Source of the DNA: Mallotus nudiflorus
Taxonomy: Eukaryota; Streptophyta; Magnoliopsida; Malpighiales; Euphorbiaceae
Reading direction: 5' to 3'
Length of the DNA stretch: 64,000 bases
NCBI GenBank assembly: GCA_947683625.1
Contig: CANTUR010000039.1
Coordinates: 4,464,001-4,528,000 of the forward strand
Position 1 is the first letter of the stretch; the number at the start of each line of letters is the position of its first letter. Positions 35,189 through 46,441 of this stretch are shown here, one piece after another. The notes beneath the pieces are model-generated. The model made no database searches. It saw only the letters and a list, made by a program, of their open reading frames with translations, and was not told the DNA's origin. The position numbers and the translations under genes are program-made.

Positions 35189-35990
35189 CTTTAGGTTGTG
35201 GGTGTTCCAAATTTTAAGGAGTGGTTTCCTATAGGCTTTACTTGGTCGATAGGTCATAACTTAGTTTATACGATATGGCCCAAACTAATTTTCTTCTAGC
35301 CTCCTAGTGTTGGCTTTTCCTTTCCTAATTTTTACTTTCATGATTACCCAGTCACCTTTATTGTAGTGTCGAGCTCTCACTCCTTGGTTAAAGAATTTTA
35401 TGATCCTCTATGTATAGGATTCCATCTTTATTCGGGCTTTTTCTCTAACCTTGAAGACAATATCTAAGTTTGCTCATAATTCTTCTTCACTCCCTTATTC
35501 ATCATAGTAGGTTGTTTTATAGCTCACAAAACCTATTTTAACAAGTATCATGGCCTCTATACCGTACGCCAGCTTGAAGGGTGTTTCTCCTATTGCTACT
35601 TGCGATGTAATTTGGTAAGACCATAAGACATATGGTAGCTCTTTTACCCATTTGCCCTTCACCCTATCTATTTGCTTCTTCAGTCCTTGCACGGTCATCC
35701 AGTTGGTCACCTCGGTCATCCTGTTAGTTTGAGGGTGAGCGACCAAAGTAAACTTAAGCTCTATGTAGAGTTCATAATAAAATTTCTTAAATGAGTAGTA
35801 ATCGAATTGCTTTCTATTGTCTATTATATGCACCTTGGGGATCCCAAATCTATATATTACATCCTTATTGAAGAAATTTATGATCCTTGCTTAGGTGACA
35901 GTGGCAATTGATTCAACATTAACCCACTTAGTAAAGTAGTTTACAGCAATAACTAGTGGGAAGGATCCCACAATGTCTATGCCTTAAACC
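35189..35990 (-). pseudogene. Ty3/gypsy integrase remnant
   Basis: On the minus strand the open frame at 35495-35833 holds integrase core motifs in order: IIDNRKQFD, FTLVAHPQTNRMTEV, and LPYVLWSY..T...IGETPFKLAYG. The upstream part (to about 35990) reads VAVNYFTKWVN-like after small corrections. The downstream part (to 35189) is the integrase C-terminal region, full of stops. The Pro-Gln-Thr-Asn stretch precedes the position of the catalytic Glu, which is present in TEV. The copia element cut this frame a few codons before its end. Confidence 0.82.
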
Positions 35991-36985
35991 ACACAAACAA
36001 AAAATAGGTCCTCACTTCCCTTTTTCTATCTGAAGAAAATGGATGAAGAAGAAGCCTAATTCTACCACACAACCCACTTTTAAAGAGTGTTTAAGAATAT
36101 AAAAAAATTAGATAAAGAGATTTAATGCACAATTAATTCTAAGAATAATATTTTTCAACCAACAAAGTGTCTTACTATTGAATGATGCTCTAACACTTAT
36201 ATTTATAATTGGAGATCATACACTAGCTATCAGAGCGCATTAATATTAACTTTAAGCTTCATTATACTTCATTTAATGCTATTCAGTTTTTACAGGAAGA
36301 AAGTTGCTCATGATCATGATGATTGAAAAATATAATTGTTTGAGTCAAAAGTAGTCGTTGTGAGTATAGGTGAAGTGGTGTTACAATCGTGATAAGGGAT
36401 TATAAGTGGCTTCAGTCTTTAGGGCTTCAAAGAGCTTATAAAGCTCACAGTCTAGATCGTTGGTCACTGCCTGAATCCTTTGGTCATAATCACATCCTAA
36501 TTATGATAGGCACTCATAAGGGGTCTAGAGTATTGAGCTATTGAAGGAGACTTGGCTTCATAATCTAAATGGCATGGTCATGGTCTAGATTATTGGTCAC
36601 AATCATGAGGGCAAATTATGAGCAACATAGACTTCTTCACATTGTAAAGCCTTTAATCTTCTGCTTGTGAGCTTGGCTCCCAATTGTGAAGGTTATCCAT
36701 AAGGCACACTAAGTAATTTGAATTGACTTAAAATTAATGTAGAATAACTCCTATTTGGTCTTTGTTCTTTGTTTATATTGTAAGGGACTTTAAGAGTGCA
36801 TTAAATGACCTTTCAAGTTCTTTAAACATTCTTAGGAGAGAGTTAAATCTACAATCACTTAACTAATATTATTAGTCCAATCAAATTGTTTGTTAAAGTT
36901 AAAATACAGAGATTAATCATGCATAGGGTCAATAACCTTGATAATGAACCAATTAGATTATAGGATGTAGTATTAGATGGTTAAG
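35991..36985. other. Unassigned retroelement-like spacer
   Basis: No frame is open for long. Phrases such as GGTCATAATCACATCC and GGTCATGGTCTAGATTATTGGTCACAATCATGAGG recur at 36450-36610 and resemble the repeated non-coding ends of copia elements seen at 42840-42970. It may include the left LTR or leader of the copia remnant that follows, but no ends were found. Confidence 0.4.
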
Positions 36986-37079
36986 AACCTCCTAAAGCCA
37001 AAGTAGACAATGTTGAGTTCTCTATAAATAGAAGTTAAAAGACACGAGAGGAAAAATAAGAAAATTATAAGAATAAAAA

Positions 37080-37820
37080 GACAATGACCATCCTTTTTGC
37101 CTCTATGTCAAGGGAAAAAAGAGGAAAGGTTCAACTTTGTCTATCTACAAAGGAGATATAGGAGACTCTTGAGAACCATTATAAAAGAAATGTCTAAGTA
37201 AGAAGTAAGAAAGTTCAACTTTATGTATATGAGTATGAACTTTTCAAAATGAAACCTTAGGAGTCCATTACTAAAATGACAAATAGGCTTAATGCTCTCT
37301 TTATAACACTTAAAAAGCTTAGGAAGTACTACATGAAAGAAGAGGTGAATACCAAGATTCTTAGAATCCTACCTAAGAAAGATTGTAAATATAAGGTCAC
37401 CTCTATTGAAGAAGCTCATGATATGTCAAAGCTCTCCATCGACATACTATTTGGATGCTTCTTACATATAAGCTTACTTTAAAGTAAAGGGAAGATAAAA
37501 AAGAAGAGAAATAAGAAAAGAAGAAGGGAATAACTCTTATGGTTATTCAAGAAGAAAGTGAAGGAGAGAGTCTCATAGACTCAAGTAAGGATGATAGTGA
37601 GATTGCCATGCTCACTAGAAACTTCAAGAAGCTCTTAAGAAGGAAGAATTTTTTAAGACCAATAGATGGCAAAAAGAATAAAGCTAGGAAGATCAAGGAG
37701 GTGATTTGGTCTGAGTGCCAAAAACCATGACACATTAGAAGTGAGTGTCCTAAGTTGAAGTTCAAGAGTAAGGGAGCAAAGGATAAGAAGAAAACCTTCA
37801 AAGCCTTTATAGGATAACTC
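37080..37820 (+). pseudogene. copia gag with zinc knuckle, second remnant
   Basis: At 37276-37482 the frame gives TNRLNALFITLKKLRKYY, KILRILPK and VTSIEEAHD, the usual end of a copia gag (UBN2). At 37539-37820 a Lys-rich region leads to CQKP*HIRSECPKLKFK, a CCHC knuckle (C-X2-C expected) with an in-frame TGA at 37729-37731 where Gly is usual, and with one of the early cysteines in CQ context. It is disrupted and cannot work as such. Confidence 0.78.
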
Positions 37821-37919
37821 TTTTGATTCAAAAAAGGAAAAGGAACAATATGAGATGGTTAACCTTTGCCTCATGGCACTTGAAGACAATAATGAGGTAT
37901 GACTTAAGTACATTAAAAA

Positions 37920-39636
37920 GAAGAGTAAATAGTATCTAGATAATGGATATTCAAGGTACATGATGGGTGACAAAGATCAATTCATATCCCTTGAGGTTAA
38001 AGACAAAGGGTGTGTTGCATTTAGTGACAATGGCAAAGGAAAAATCATGGCATTAGAGAAATTAGTAACCCTCAATATGTATATATACATCATGTTTTAT
38101 TTGTAGATGGACTTAGGCATAATTTACTTAGCTTAAGTCAACTATGTGACATGGGGAATAAAGTAACATTTTACCCTAAAAATTTTTTATTAGTAGTTTG
38201 AATAATGGCAGAGGAATTTTTAGTGGTGAAAGACTAGACAATGTTTACATTATTGACCTAAACAAAGTAAATAATAAAAAGCTTAACTGTCTAGTGTTTA
38301 TCTTATATGACACATGGACTTGGCATAGAAGACTAAAACATACTAACTTTGAGCTTTTAAATTACCATAGTAAATGTGAACTTATGGATGGCTTACCCAA
38401 ACTTAAGTTCATTAAGAACAAGATTTGAGATGTTTGTTAAAAAGGGAAGAAAACTAAGTCATCCTTTAAGCTCAAAAATAGAGTGTTTACTTCTAGGCCA
38501 TTTGAACTCATTCATATGGACTTGTTTAGTCCTATTAGAGTTGTTAGTTTAGATGGAATGCATTATGCATCTCTAATTGTTGATAATTACTCTAAATTTA
38601 ATTGTGTTTGCTTCCTAGCTCATAAAAATGATACTTTTAAAACTTTGCAAAAAGAGTTCAAAAAGACAAAAGTTTTTATATTTTAACTATTAGAAGTGAT
38701 TATGGAACGTAATTTGAAAATGAGTTTTTCAAAAACTTTTTATAATGCACATGGTATTTATTACAACTATTCTTCTTAATAGAATTTTAGTAGAAATGAC
38801 TAGACCTATGCTCCATGAGTATAGTTTGCCACTATAGTTTTGGGTAAAGGCTATTAACATCGCTTGCTATATTTTAAATAGAGTTTTTAAAATACCAATT
38901 TTAAATAAAACATCTTATGAGCTATGAAACAATAAAAAACCTAAGATTTCATATCCAAAAGTATTTGGTGACAAGTACTTTATATTAAACACCAAGAATA
39001 ACCTTGAAAAATTTAACTTCAAAGATGATGAAGGAATATTTCTAAGATATTCTACCTCTAGCAAATCATATCAAGTATTTAATAAAAGAACACTTATGAT
39101 AGAAGAGTTTATGTATGTTGTCTTTAATGATTTAACCCACTTAATTCGAGAAAGGATCTTGTTTATGTTAATGATGTTGGAGATGACTTCTTAAAGATGA
39201 ACCTTCAAGAAAATGATGCCACCAAGCCTTTGGAGATAGAAGACTCTAACAAGGAAAGGAATGAGGAGGTGCCTCAATTCATCTTGAAAGAGAAGCTACT
39301 AAAGGATTAGCAATTTAAGAAGGACCGTCTTAAGGAATTCATCATTAGTGACATATCAAAAGGGGTAACCACTAGATCTCATCTTAGACCTATAGTTAAC
39401 TTAGCTTTCATCTCTTAAATTGAACCAAAGTCTATTAATAAAACTTTAAAAGATGAATTTTAGGTTCTTTCTATACAAGAAAAACTCAATCAATTTAGCG
39501 AAGTAAGGTTTGGAACCTAGGTCTTGATTCCAAGACCTAAAAATCATCCTACTATTAGCACTAAGTGAGCACATAGAAATAAATTGAATGAACAAAGTAT
39601 TATTACTAGGAATAAAGCTAGGTTAGTGGCCAAAAG
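37920..39636 (+). pseudogene. copia protease, integrase and start of RT, second remnant
   Basis: A protease-like YLDNGYSRYM (about 37935) has Asn in place of Ser in D-S-G. The GAG-pre-integrase segment at 38198-38428 reads TWHRRLKHTNFELL. Integrase at 38483-38686 has FELIHMDLFSPI and YASLIVDNYSKF, keeping the first catalytic Asp (MDL) and DNYS. Decayed integrase and linker run to about 39430. The reverse transcriptase begins near 39440 and ends at 39636 in KARLVAK, where the solo LTR enters. Confidence 0.8.
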
Positions 39637-41181
39637 TGTTGGGTTCCATGATGCAAACGCAGCGAAAAAATTAAAATTTTGTCACGTTCCCAAGCCAGGA
39701 TCCATGTAATTCGACTAATTGATTAAATCTAGGGTTTTTAATAATCTTACCAAAATGCAGAAGAGGCAAGATTCTTTGGAAGGGTGAGAGGAGGTTCACA
39801 CCGATAACACCTTACCTCGAGCTTTTTGGCTTGATTGTTCTGATCAAGATGTCTCTAAAAGGATGCGTCCTCTATAGGTATCCACACGAATAGCCCTTCA
39901 TAAAATGAATTTGAGTGTGTGTGCTAGCAACCTCTTGACTGTCTTACAAATCAAGAACAAAAGGAAAAACTCTGTCTTTGTTTTCTAAGAGGAAAGAAAA
40001 CGAATTTGGAGGCAAAAACAAGTGTGTGAAACCCTAAAGAATATAACATATTTATAGACTCCAAGTTAGGGTTTCACTTACCAATAACCTTTTGGTAATT
40101 TTCCATTTATTATATTCTGATTTTGTTTAAAAAAAAATCAAAAATAATATCTTATTTATTTATTTAAAATAACATTTATCTTAAATAAATAAACAAATAA
40201 ATAAATAAATAAAACACTTTAATTATTTATTTCCATAGAGTTTATTTTGGGCTTATTAAACCCATATCCGTTTTGGGCTTGTTCTAAGTGTGTGACCCTA
40301 TAGGTTCACATAACATTGGCAGTGGACCTAAATCTATATTTAGGCCTACAAGTCATAAGTGGCCTCTAGCAAGACATTATGACTACCCAAGTCATGTGAA
40401 GTCAATAATCCGACATAACCTAATTACAGTGAATTTTATTGTCCCTTTATCACATGATATCTTAATTGAACATAAGGCATAGAATGTCATCCTTATATAG
40501 TTCAATATTATGACTTGATTCCAAGTAGACTAAAAATGATAACTTTTTATCAATTCATTTCAGCATGGCCATGCATTTTCATTCAGTCTATCTCATCAAG
40601 GGGCCTTTAGATATCTTTCTCATATTAATGAGGGATAAATTCCTTCTAAATCACTCACATTCCTCACATAACTAATTTTATATCCAACAACATTCTTTTA
40701 ATCATCCGGTTAAAGACAATGTTAGAATGTGTCAAAACATAAAATAGCTATGTAGAAATCCATGATGATTTCAAGGTCAAAGGACCGAAATAAAATTACT
40801 GTGATAAGAAATACTTATGACAATAATCTATGTAGTATTCTCATAGTGGGTCAATCCAGTACATGATCTCTCATCATGTACCTATGAGTTGACTTAATAT
40901 CTCATATTTATGATTAGTAAAACATAACCATCAGTCAACATCATACTAGCCTTAATACTTTAATATTCATATAATGAATAAATGGCTAGGGATAATTAGA
41001 ATAGAACTCTTAATTTAATCTAAGGGTTTTACTATCAAGTCACATACTTGATGGCCTTAGTAAGAATTAACCATTCATGTAATTATCATAAAATCAAATG
41101 ATAATATAATACCTCTTTATTAATAAAATAAGAAAGTCAATACATAATCACAAATGATTGACCTAGTGCATATCACTAACA
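39637..41181 (-). mobile_element. Solo LTR nested in the copia RT region
   Basis: Read on the minus strand it begins TGTTAGTGATATGCAC and ends AACCCAACA. The flanks are AAAAG (39632-39636) and AAAGG (41182-41186), and the copia RT frame continues right after (GYN.KEGIDYNETF pattern). It is 1545 bp and aligns along its length with the solo LTR at 9947-11467. Both copies share the order of many blocks, including ACTTGATAGTAAAACC and GTTATGTGAGGAAT. No internal sequence is present. Confidence 0.87.
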
Positions 41182-42510
41182 AAAGGATGTAATTAAAAGG
41201 AAGGAATCGATTATAATGAAACCTTCATCCCCAATTATAAGGTTAGAGGTTATTAGGATGCTACTTACATTTGCATCATTCATGGCTTTAAAACTCTTTC
41301 AAATGAATATCAAAAGTGCAATTTTAAATGGTTTTATATAAAAAGACGTATATGTTGAACAACCTCTGGGTTTTGAAATCATGAATTTCCTAATCATGTT
41401 TATAAATTATCAAAGGCATTATATGGATTAAAATAAGCTCCTAGAGCTTAGTATGAAAGGTTGAGTAACTTTCTTTTAGAGAAATATTTCTTTAAAGGAA
41501 AAGTTAACACAACACTTTCCATAAAGAAATCTAACAATGACTTGCTGATTATGAAAATATATATTTGATGATATAATATTTAGTATTACTAATCATTGTT
41601 TGTGTAAGGATTTTTCTGAGTTAATGCAAGATGAGTTTGAGATGAGCATGATGGAGGAGTCAAGTTCTTCCATGGACTTTAAATCAAGCAATGCAAGGAT
41701 GGGATTTTCATCAACCAAGTTAAATATACAAGAGATTTCCTCAAGAAGTTTGGCATAGAGGGAGCTAAAGCTAGCAATACCCTTATAGTACAACTATAAA
41801 ACTCTCAAAGGATGAAAGTGGAAAGTCTATTGATAAAAAGCGCTATAGAAGTATGATTGAATGCCTTATTTATTTAACTACAAATAGACCAAATATTATA
41901 TTTGCTACTTATCTATATGCTAGATTTTAATCATGTCCTAAAGAATCACACCTAAATGTTATTAAAAGGATCTTTAAATGCCTTATAGGCACATTAAACT
42001 TAGGACTTTGGTGTCTTGAGAGCTCAATCTTTGACTTTATTAGCTATCTAGATGTGGACTTTATCCATAGCTTACTAGATAGAAAGAGCATTTTCAGAAC
42101 TTGCCAATTCTTATGGCGATGTTTAGTCTTTTGGTTTAGCAAGAAGTAAGTTTTAGTTGCCTTGCTAAAGTCGAATATATAGCGGCTAGCTATTGTTGCT
42201 CACAAGCTTTGTGGTAAAGGCAATAACTTAAGGACTATGACATTAATATTGATCACACTCCCATAAAATATGATACTACATGAGATATAAAACTTTAGCA
42301 AGAATCATATTCAACACTATAGGACTAAGCATATTAACATTAAACACCATTTCTTACATGATCATGCACAATATGAAGATATTGCACTTAAGTTTGTAGA
42401 CACCAGTCATCAACTTGCAGATATTTTTACAGAACCTCTAATGAGGAAAGACAAAATTTCTTCATTCATGAACTTAACATGTTTGTCGGGTCTATTTTGA
42501 GTTAATTGCA
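41182..42510 (+). pseudogene. copia RT and RNase H, second remnant
   Basis: RT motifs seen with frame changes are KDVYVEQPLGFE (41342-41378), LSKALYGLK (about 41407) and APRAWYERLSNFLLEKYFF (about 41440-41495). RNase H follows at about 42040-42470 with a broken LDRKS.F..CQFLW, EYIAASYCCSQALW (about 42174), and HQLADIFTEPL (about 42409-42440). Coding similarity ends near 42505. Confidence 0.82.
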
Positions 42511-43682
42511 TCTCTTATATACTTGAATGATTAAAATTGAACTATTGCAATTCTTGCATTTTAAAAGTCTATATGTTTGAATTTAAAGCATATTATTAAT
42601 AAACCAATAAAAATTAATTTATTTGATGCACATATTAAAAATGTCCAAGACACCTAAGTGTATTTGCATGATTCAAAATTATTGGATTTTTAAGTTAAAA
42701 TTTTCTCTTTCTTCAAAATATAAGAGCTTGTCAATTTAGTCCTGGAAGAGCAAAATTGCACATTTTTTTTGAACTTTTTGGACCCAATTGCAACTTTTTC
42801 AAAGGTTTAGGGACCAAAATGAAATTTTATCGTGATCGTTTCTTGTGACAATTCAGGTCGTGACACTTTTTCATCTCTAACAAAGAAACACTCACGGTCA
42901 CAATCCCTATGGTGACCTTAATCATGACCTACATATCACGGTCGTGAGTGCAGTCCTGCATATCACGGAGAAGATTTTATTTTTGAGGTAGTCTAGAAGA
43001 GGGGAGAGAGTGTCACATAGTGGCGACAAATTTGTATATTTGTCTCCACATGTACAGTGAAATCCGTGTCCAACTTATATGTTGTGGCAGCAAATTGTTT
43101 ATTAATTGCTTTTATTATACTATGCATTTGATGTTATATCATATAAAATAACTTTAATTTTTATTTTAGTACAATTTTGTAGATTTTTAATTAATCTTGT
43201 ATTATGGATAAATTAATATAATATTCAAAAAAAATTTCCCCTAAATTGTTGGACGATTCATATTAAAAAATTATTCTTTTCCATGTTTTATTCATTAAAA
43301 TGATTTAGCTTTCATAGGTATTTTAATCATAAAATTAAAGAATTTATTTATTATTTTATAATTTTACATTTATTTAATTCATATATTAAATAAATACTTT
43401 ATGAAATGCTAGAATTTTTTATATTAAAAAGTGCCATCCGAAAATATCACTAATATCTTGTGTTTATATTTGCAAGATATCAATGTAATTATTGAAATAC
43501 TTTTCAAAGATAAATATTTTTACTTTTAAATTTTTTTTAATAACTCAATAAAGTATATTTATTAAAGCTATGTAACTAATTTAAATTAATTTATTAATCT
43601 ATTTGAATTATTTTATTTTATTTTATTAAACATTTAATATAATTAAATATAATATATTTTAATTTATAGTTTCACAACTATA
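42511..43682. other. Probable 3' non-coding end of the copia remnant and spacer
   Basis: At 42740-42830 the phrases CAATTTAGTCCTGGAAG and TTTAGGGACCAAAATGAAA are of a type common in plant LTRs. At 42840-42970 CACGGTCGTGAG and related phrases recur. From about 43080 the sequence is AT-rich spacer. No LTR ends or coding regions were found. Confidence 0.4.
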
Positions 43683-44844
43683 ATATATATATATATATAT
43701 ATAGCCAAAAATTTGACAAATGTCTATTTTTATATTTATATTTGAATATTCATTCTAAAAGCTAATGTGTCAAACCATTTAAAATCTTACTTTTTATTAT
43801 TAATAAAATATTTATTATAGCTTTTTCAGTATTATTTTTTAACTAAAACACTAATATACATATTCCACTACTACTCAAATTCTAAAAGTATTTATATAAT
43901 ATGTATTTTTTTTTTAATTTCAAATCACTCAATAACTTTTTCTAAGCCATTAGATTTATTTGATACGTACCCTACCTATAGTAAAGATAGAATGAGCATT
44001 CAACTTTGAAATCTAACCTAATATCATCAAGAAAAGATTGTGTTGATGAAACTAAATCCTTTTCTTATTAAATTGAAGCAAAATACTTAGTTATTAAAAG
44101 ATGAACAATCACACAATTCTAAATCTAATCTCACCTATCAATTGTAATTAAAGGTAGAAGTGAAACAATTCAAATAAACTTGCAAAGTTTTAAAAGAACA
44201 AAGTTTAAAGAAAAACCTCACTTTTTTTTTAATGAAAATACTCTAAATTTGTTTTACATAATTCAAACTCCCTATATAGGTATGTAAACATCCTAATCCT
44301 TAAATGAAAATATTTTCTTATTTTATTCTTAAAGACTCCTATAAAGAAAATCCTTAATTAGAAAGAATTCCTTCAAAAATAAGACAACAAATGGTAACTC
44401 ATATTTGAAAAGTTAAATTGACAATTCATGATAACTAAGTATTGAAGCATGCCATGTGTAGGATGTTAACTCTTGACATTGACTTGTTGACCATTCGACT
44501 TGAAATATCTTTGAATCTTCTTAAATCTTTAAGAATCTTTTTAAATTTTCCTTATTTATTTATTATTATTTTTGGAAAGAGATCTTCCTTATTGACTCCA
44601 AAATAGAAAATAACTTGAAAATTAGTCCAATTCAAGCTAATTAATTTCAAAATATGAAATTAAACTAATTTGCTTAAATTTGTCATCATTCAGCTCCATG
44701 CTTGTACTCAATGTTGAATCCACTATTTTGCTCATAATGTAAAGAAAAAATGAATTCAATACTTGTTTGCACTTCTTATGCTTGATCTTGTCATTATTTT
44801 TAAAAAATTTCTTAGCTAAAACATTATTATACATGCTCCAGTAA

Positions 44845-44907
<63 letters not shown>

Positions 44908-45160
44908 TATTGAGCTTTAAAGTTATTAAGCCAAAAATTTGACAAGTGTTTACTTTCATATTTGAGTATTCACTCTAAAAGTTAAAGTGTCAATCTATTA
45001 AACATCCTAATTTTTTATTAAAAATAAAATATTTACCATAGTTATTTACTATTATTTTTAAACTAAAACAATATTATATATATATTTTAATACTTTTCAA
45101 ATTCTAAAAGTATTTATATATTACGTATTTTTCTATCTTATCACTCAAAGTATTTTTTTT
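43683..45160. repeat. Two copies of the (TA)n-linked repeat around spacer
   Basis: Copies at about 43683-43940 and 44847-45160 share order: (TA)n, GCCAAAAATTTGACAA, TTGAATATTCATTCTAAAAG or TTGAGTATTCACTCTAAAAG, AATAAAATATTTA, AACTAAAACA and CAAATTCTAAAAGTATTTAT. They lie in the same orientation, about 0.9 kb apart, and are related to the units at 4681-5243. The spacer between them (about 43940-44840) holds no gene. Confidence 0.72.
44847..44902. repeat. (TA)28 microsatellite
   Basis: Fifty-six bases of uninterrupted TA start the second copy of the (TA)n-linked repeat. Confidence 0.93.
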
Positions 45161-46441
45161 TTTCAATGAAAGTGCTTTAGAGGGGGGCTGAATAAGGCTA
45201 ATGAAGGATTTTAGAAAATTAAAAACGAATTTAAGGGATGAACAAGAATTAAAAGAGAATAAAGTAGGAAGACCAATGAACATAAACATTCAAGGGTTCA
45301 GATTCTCAACAATCCTACATCTCCACCTAATTTATCCTCAAGTTAGGATTTTTCAATACCCACAATCTTATTCATAAGATTGAGATTATACAAGAGTTTG
45401 AGGCTCACTCTTTCAACATTAGAACTTGAGTTTTCAAGGCTCACTCAAAAAACCAAATTTCAAGTGTTTTGATGGCTAAACACTTAAACCAATTCCTTTA
45501 GAAATAAATCTCAATTCCCTTCTAATTTATCCCATGATTTTAGATGAAGATAAATTTTATTTCTAACACACAACCAACTCTCACAAGAGTTATACAAATA
45601 AAGAATGAATATTTGAGAGCTTTGATGAATATTAAGATAAAAAATTATAATAAGTAAGGATCTTAACTTCAATTGAGCTCTAGTAAGTGTTTATATAGAT
45701 CAAGGCTTAAAAATATGGTTGTTGAAAATATCAAATATGTCTCCAATGTCTCTTTTTTAAATTAAAAAATATGACGGCTGGAATGTCACTATAGTAGCAA
45801 AGCTTCAATCGTAGCCTACTGTTCACTTTGGCTTTCTATCACTATAATAACTCTTACTTCAGTCGTAACTTACTATTCATTTCAGCTTTTTGTAACTATA
45901 GAAGCTTTTGCTTCAGTTGCAGCTTACTATTCACTTAGCTTTCTATTACCATAAAAGCTTTGCTTTAGTTGCAGTTTATTATTCACTTGAATTTTGACTT
46001 GGCTTTCTTTGAGAGTAATATTGTACTTATGCTTATAATCACACTCAAATAAAAACATATTAAATGCTCAAAATTAAATTTGCTAAGAATAAAATTAAGA
46101 TTGACTATTGCTAAGGTTAAGAATCTCCCCCTTTTTTATTTTGACAAACTTGTTTTGAGTTTGAGAAGATTAATATAAAGTAATGTGTGTATTGATTTGA
46201 ATCCCAGTAAAGAATGTGAATTATACTCCCCCTTAATTTATGCATATTATAAAAATAATAAATTTAAGGAGTAAAGAATTCAAATAATGAAGAATATCAA
46301 TGGAATGAGAATGATACCAATTTTAAAAATAATGAAATTTTAAGAATCTTTCCCTTTGTGCGATAAAAAATCAGTTAACCAACTCTTAAAAAAATTTCAA
46401 TTGAAAAAGATACCAATTAAAATATTTGATATATTTCTTTA
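45161..46441 (-). mobile_element. Probable 3' part of a minus-strand copia remnant
   Basis: The sequence contains AGAGGGGGGCTGAATAAGG and several CTCCCCC runs (about 46125 and 46227), as also seen at about 50168. Such runs are typical of the non-coding ends of SIRE-like copia elements. It is cut off from its pol remnant (50647-52175) by the solo LTR at 46442, whose TSD CTTTA ends here. LTR ends were not found, so membership in the same copia element is likely but not proven. Confidence 0.5.
45777..45995. repeat. Tandem repeat, about 55-bp unit, four copies
   Basis: Four diverged units each contain CTATA(A/G) or CATAAAA, then AGCTTTGCTTCAGT-like sequence, then CAG(C/T)TTA(C/T)TATTCACTT. They lie in the non-coding region of the copia remnant. 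Confidence 0.7.

Larger units (their letters stand above)
36986..42510 (+). mobile_element. Second copia remnant, interrupted by a solo LTR
   Basis: The order on the + strand is gag, zinc knuckle, protease, integrase, reverse transcriptase and RNase H. Domain remnants are listed separately. All frames are broken. Neither LTR could be delimited, so the ends given are those of recognisable coding sequence. The style of the zinc knuckle and pol motifs matches the minus-strand remnant at 50647-52175. Confidence 0.82.

Noticed and set aside
45777..45995. Evenly spaced short repeats as a CRISPR-like array
   Set aside because: The units are diverged, adjoining tandem repeats without spacers, in a plant retroelement remnant.
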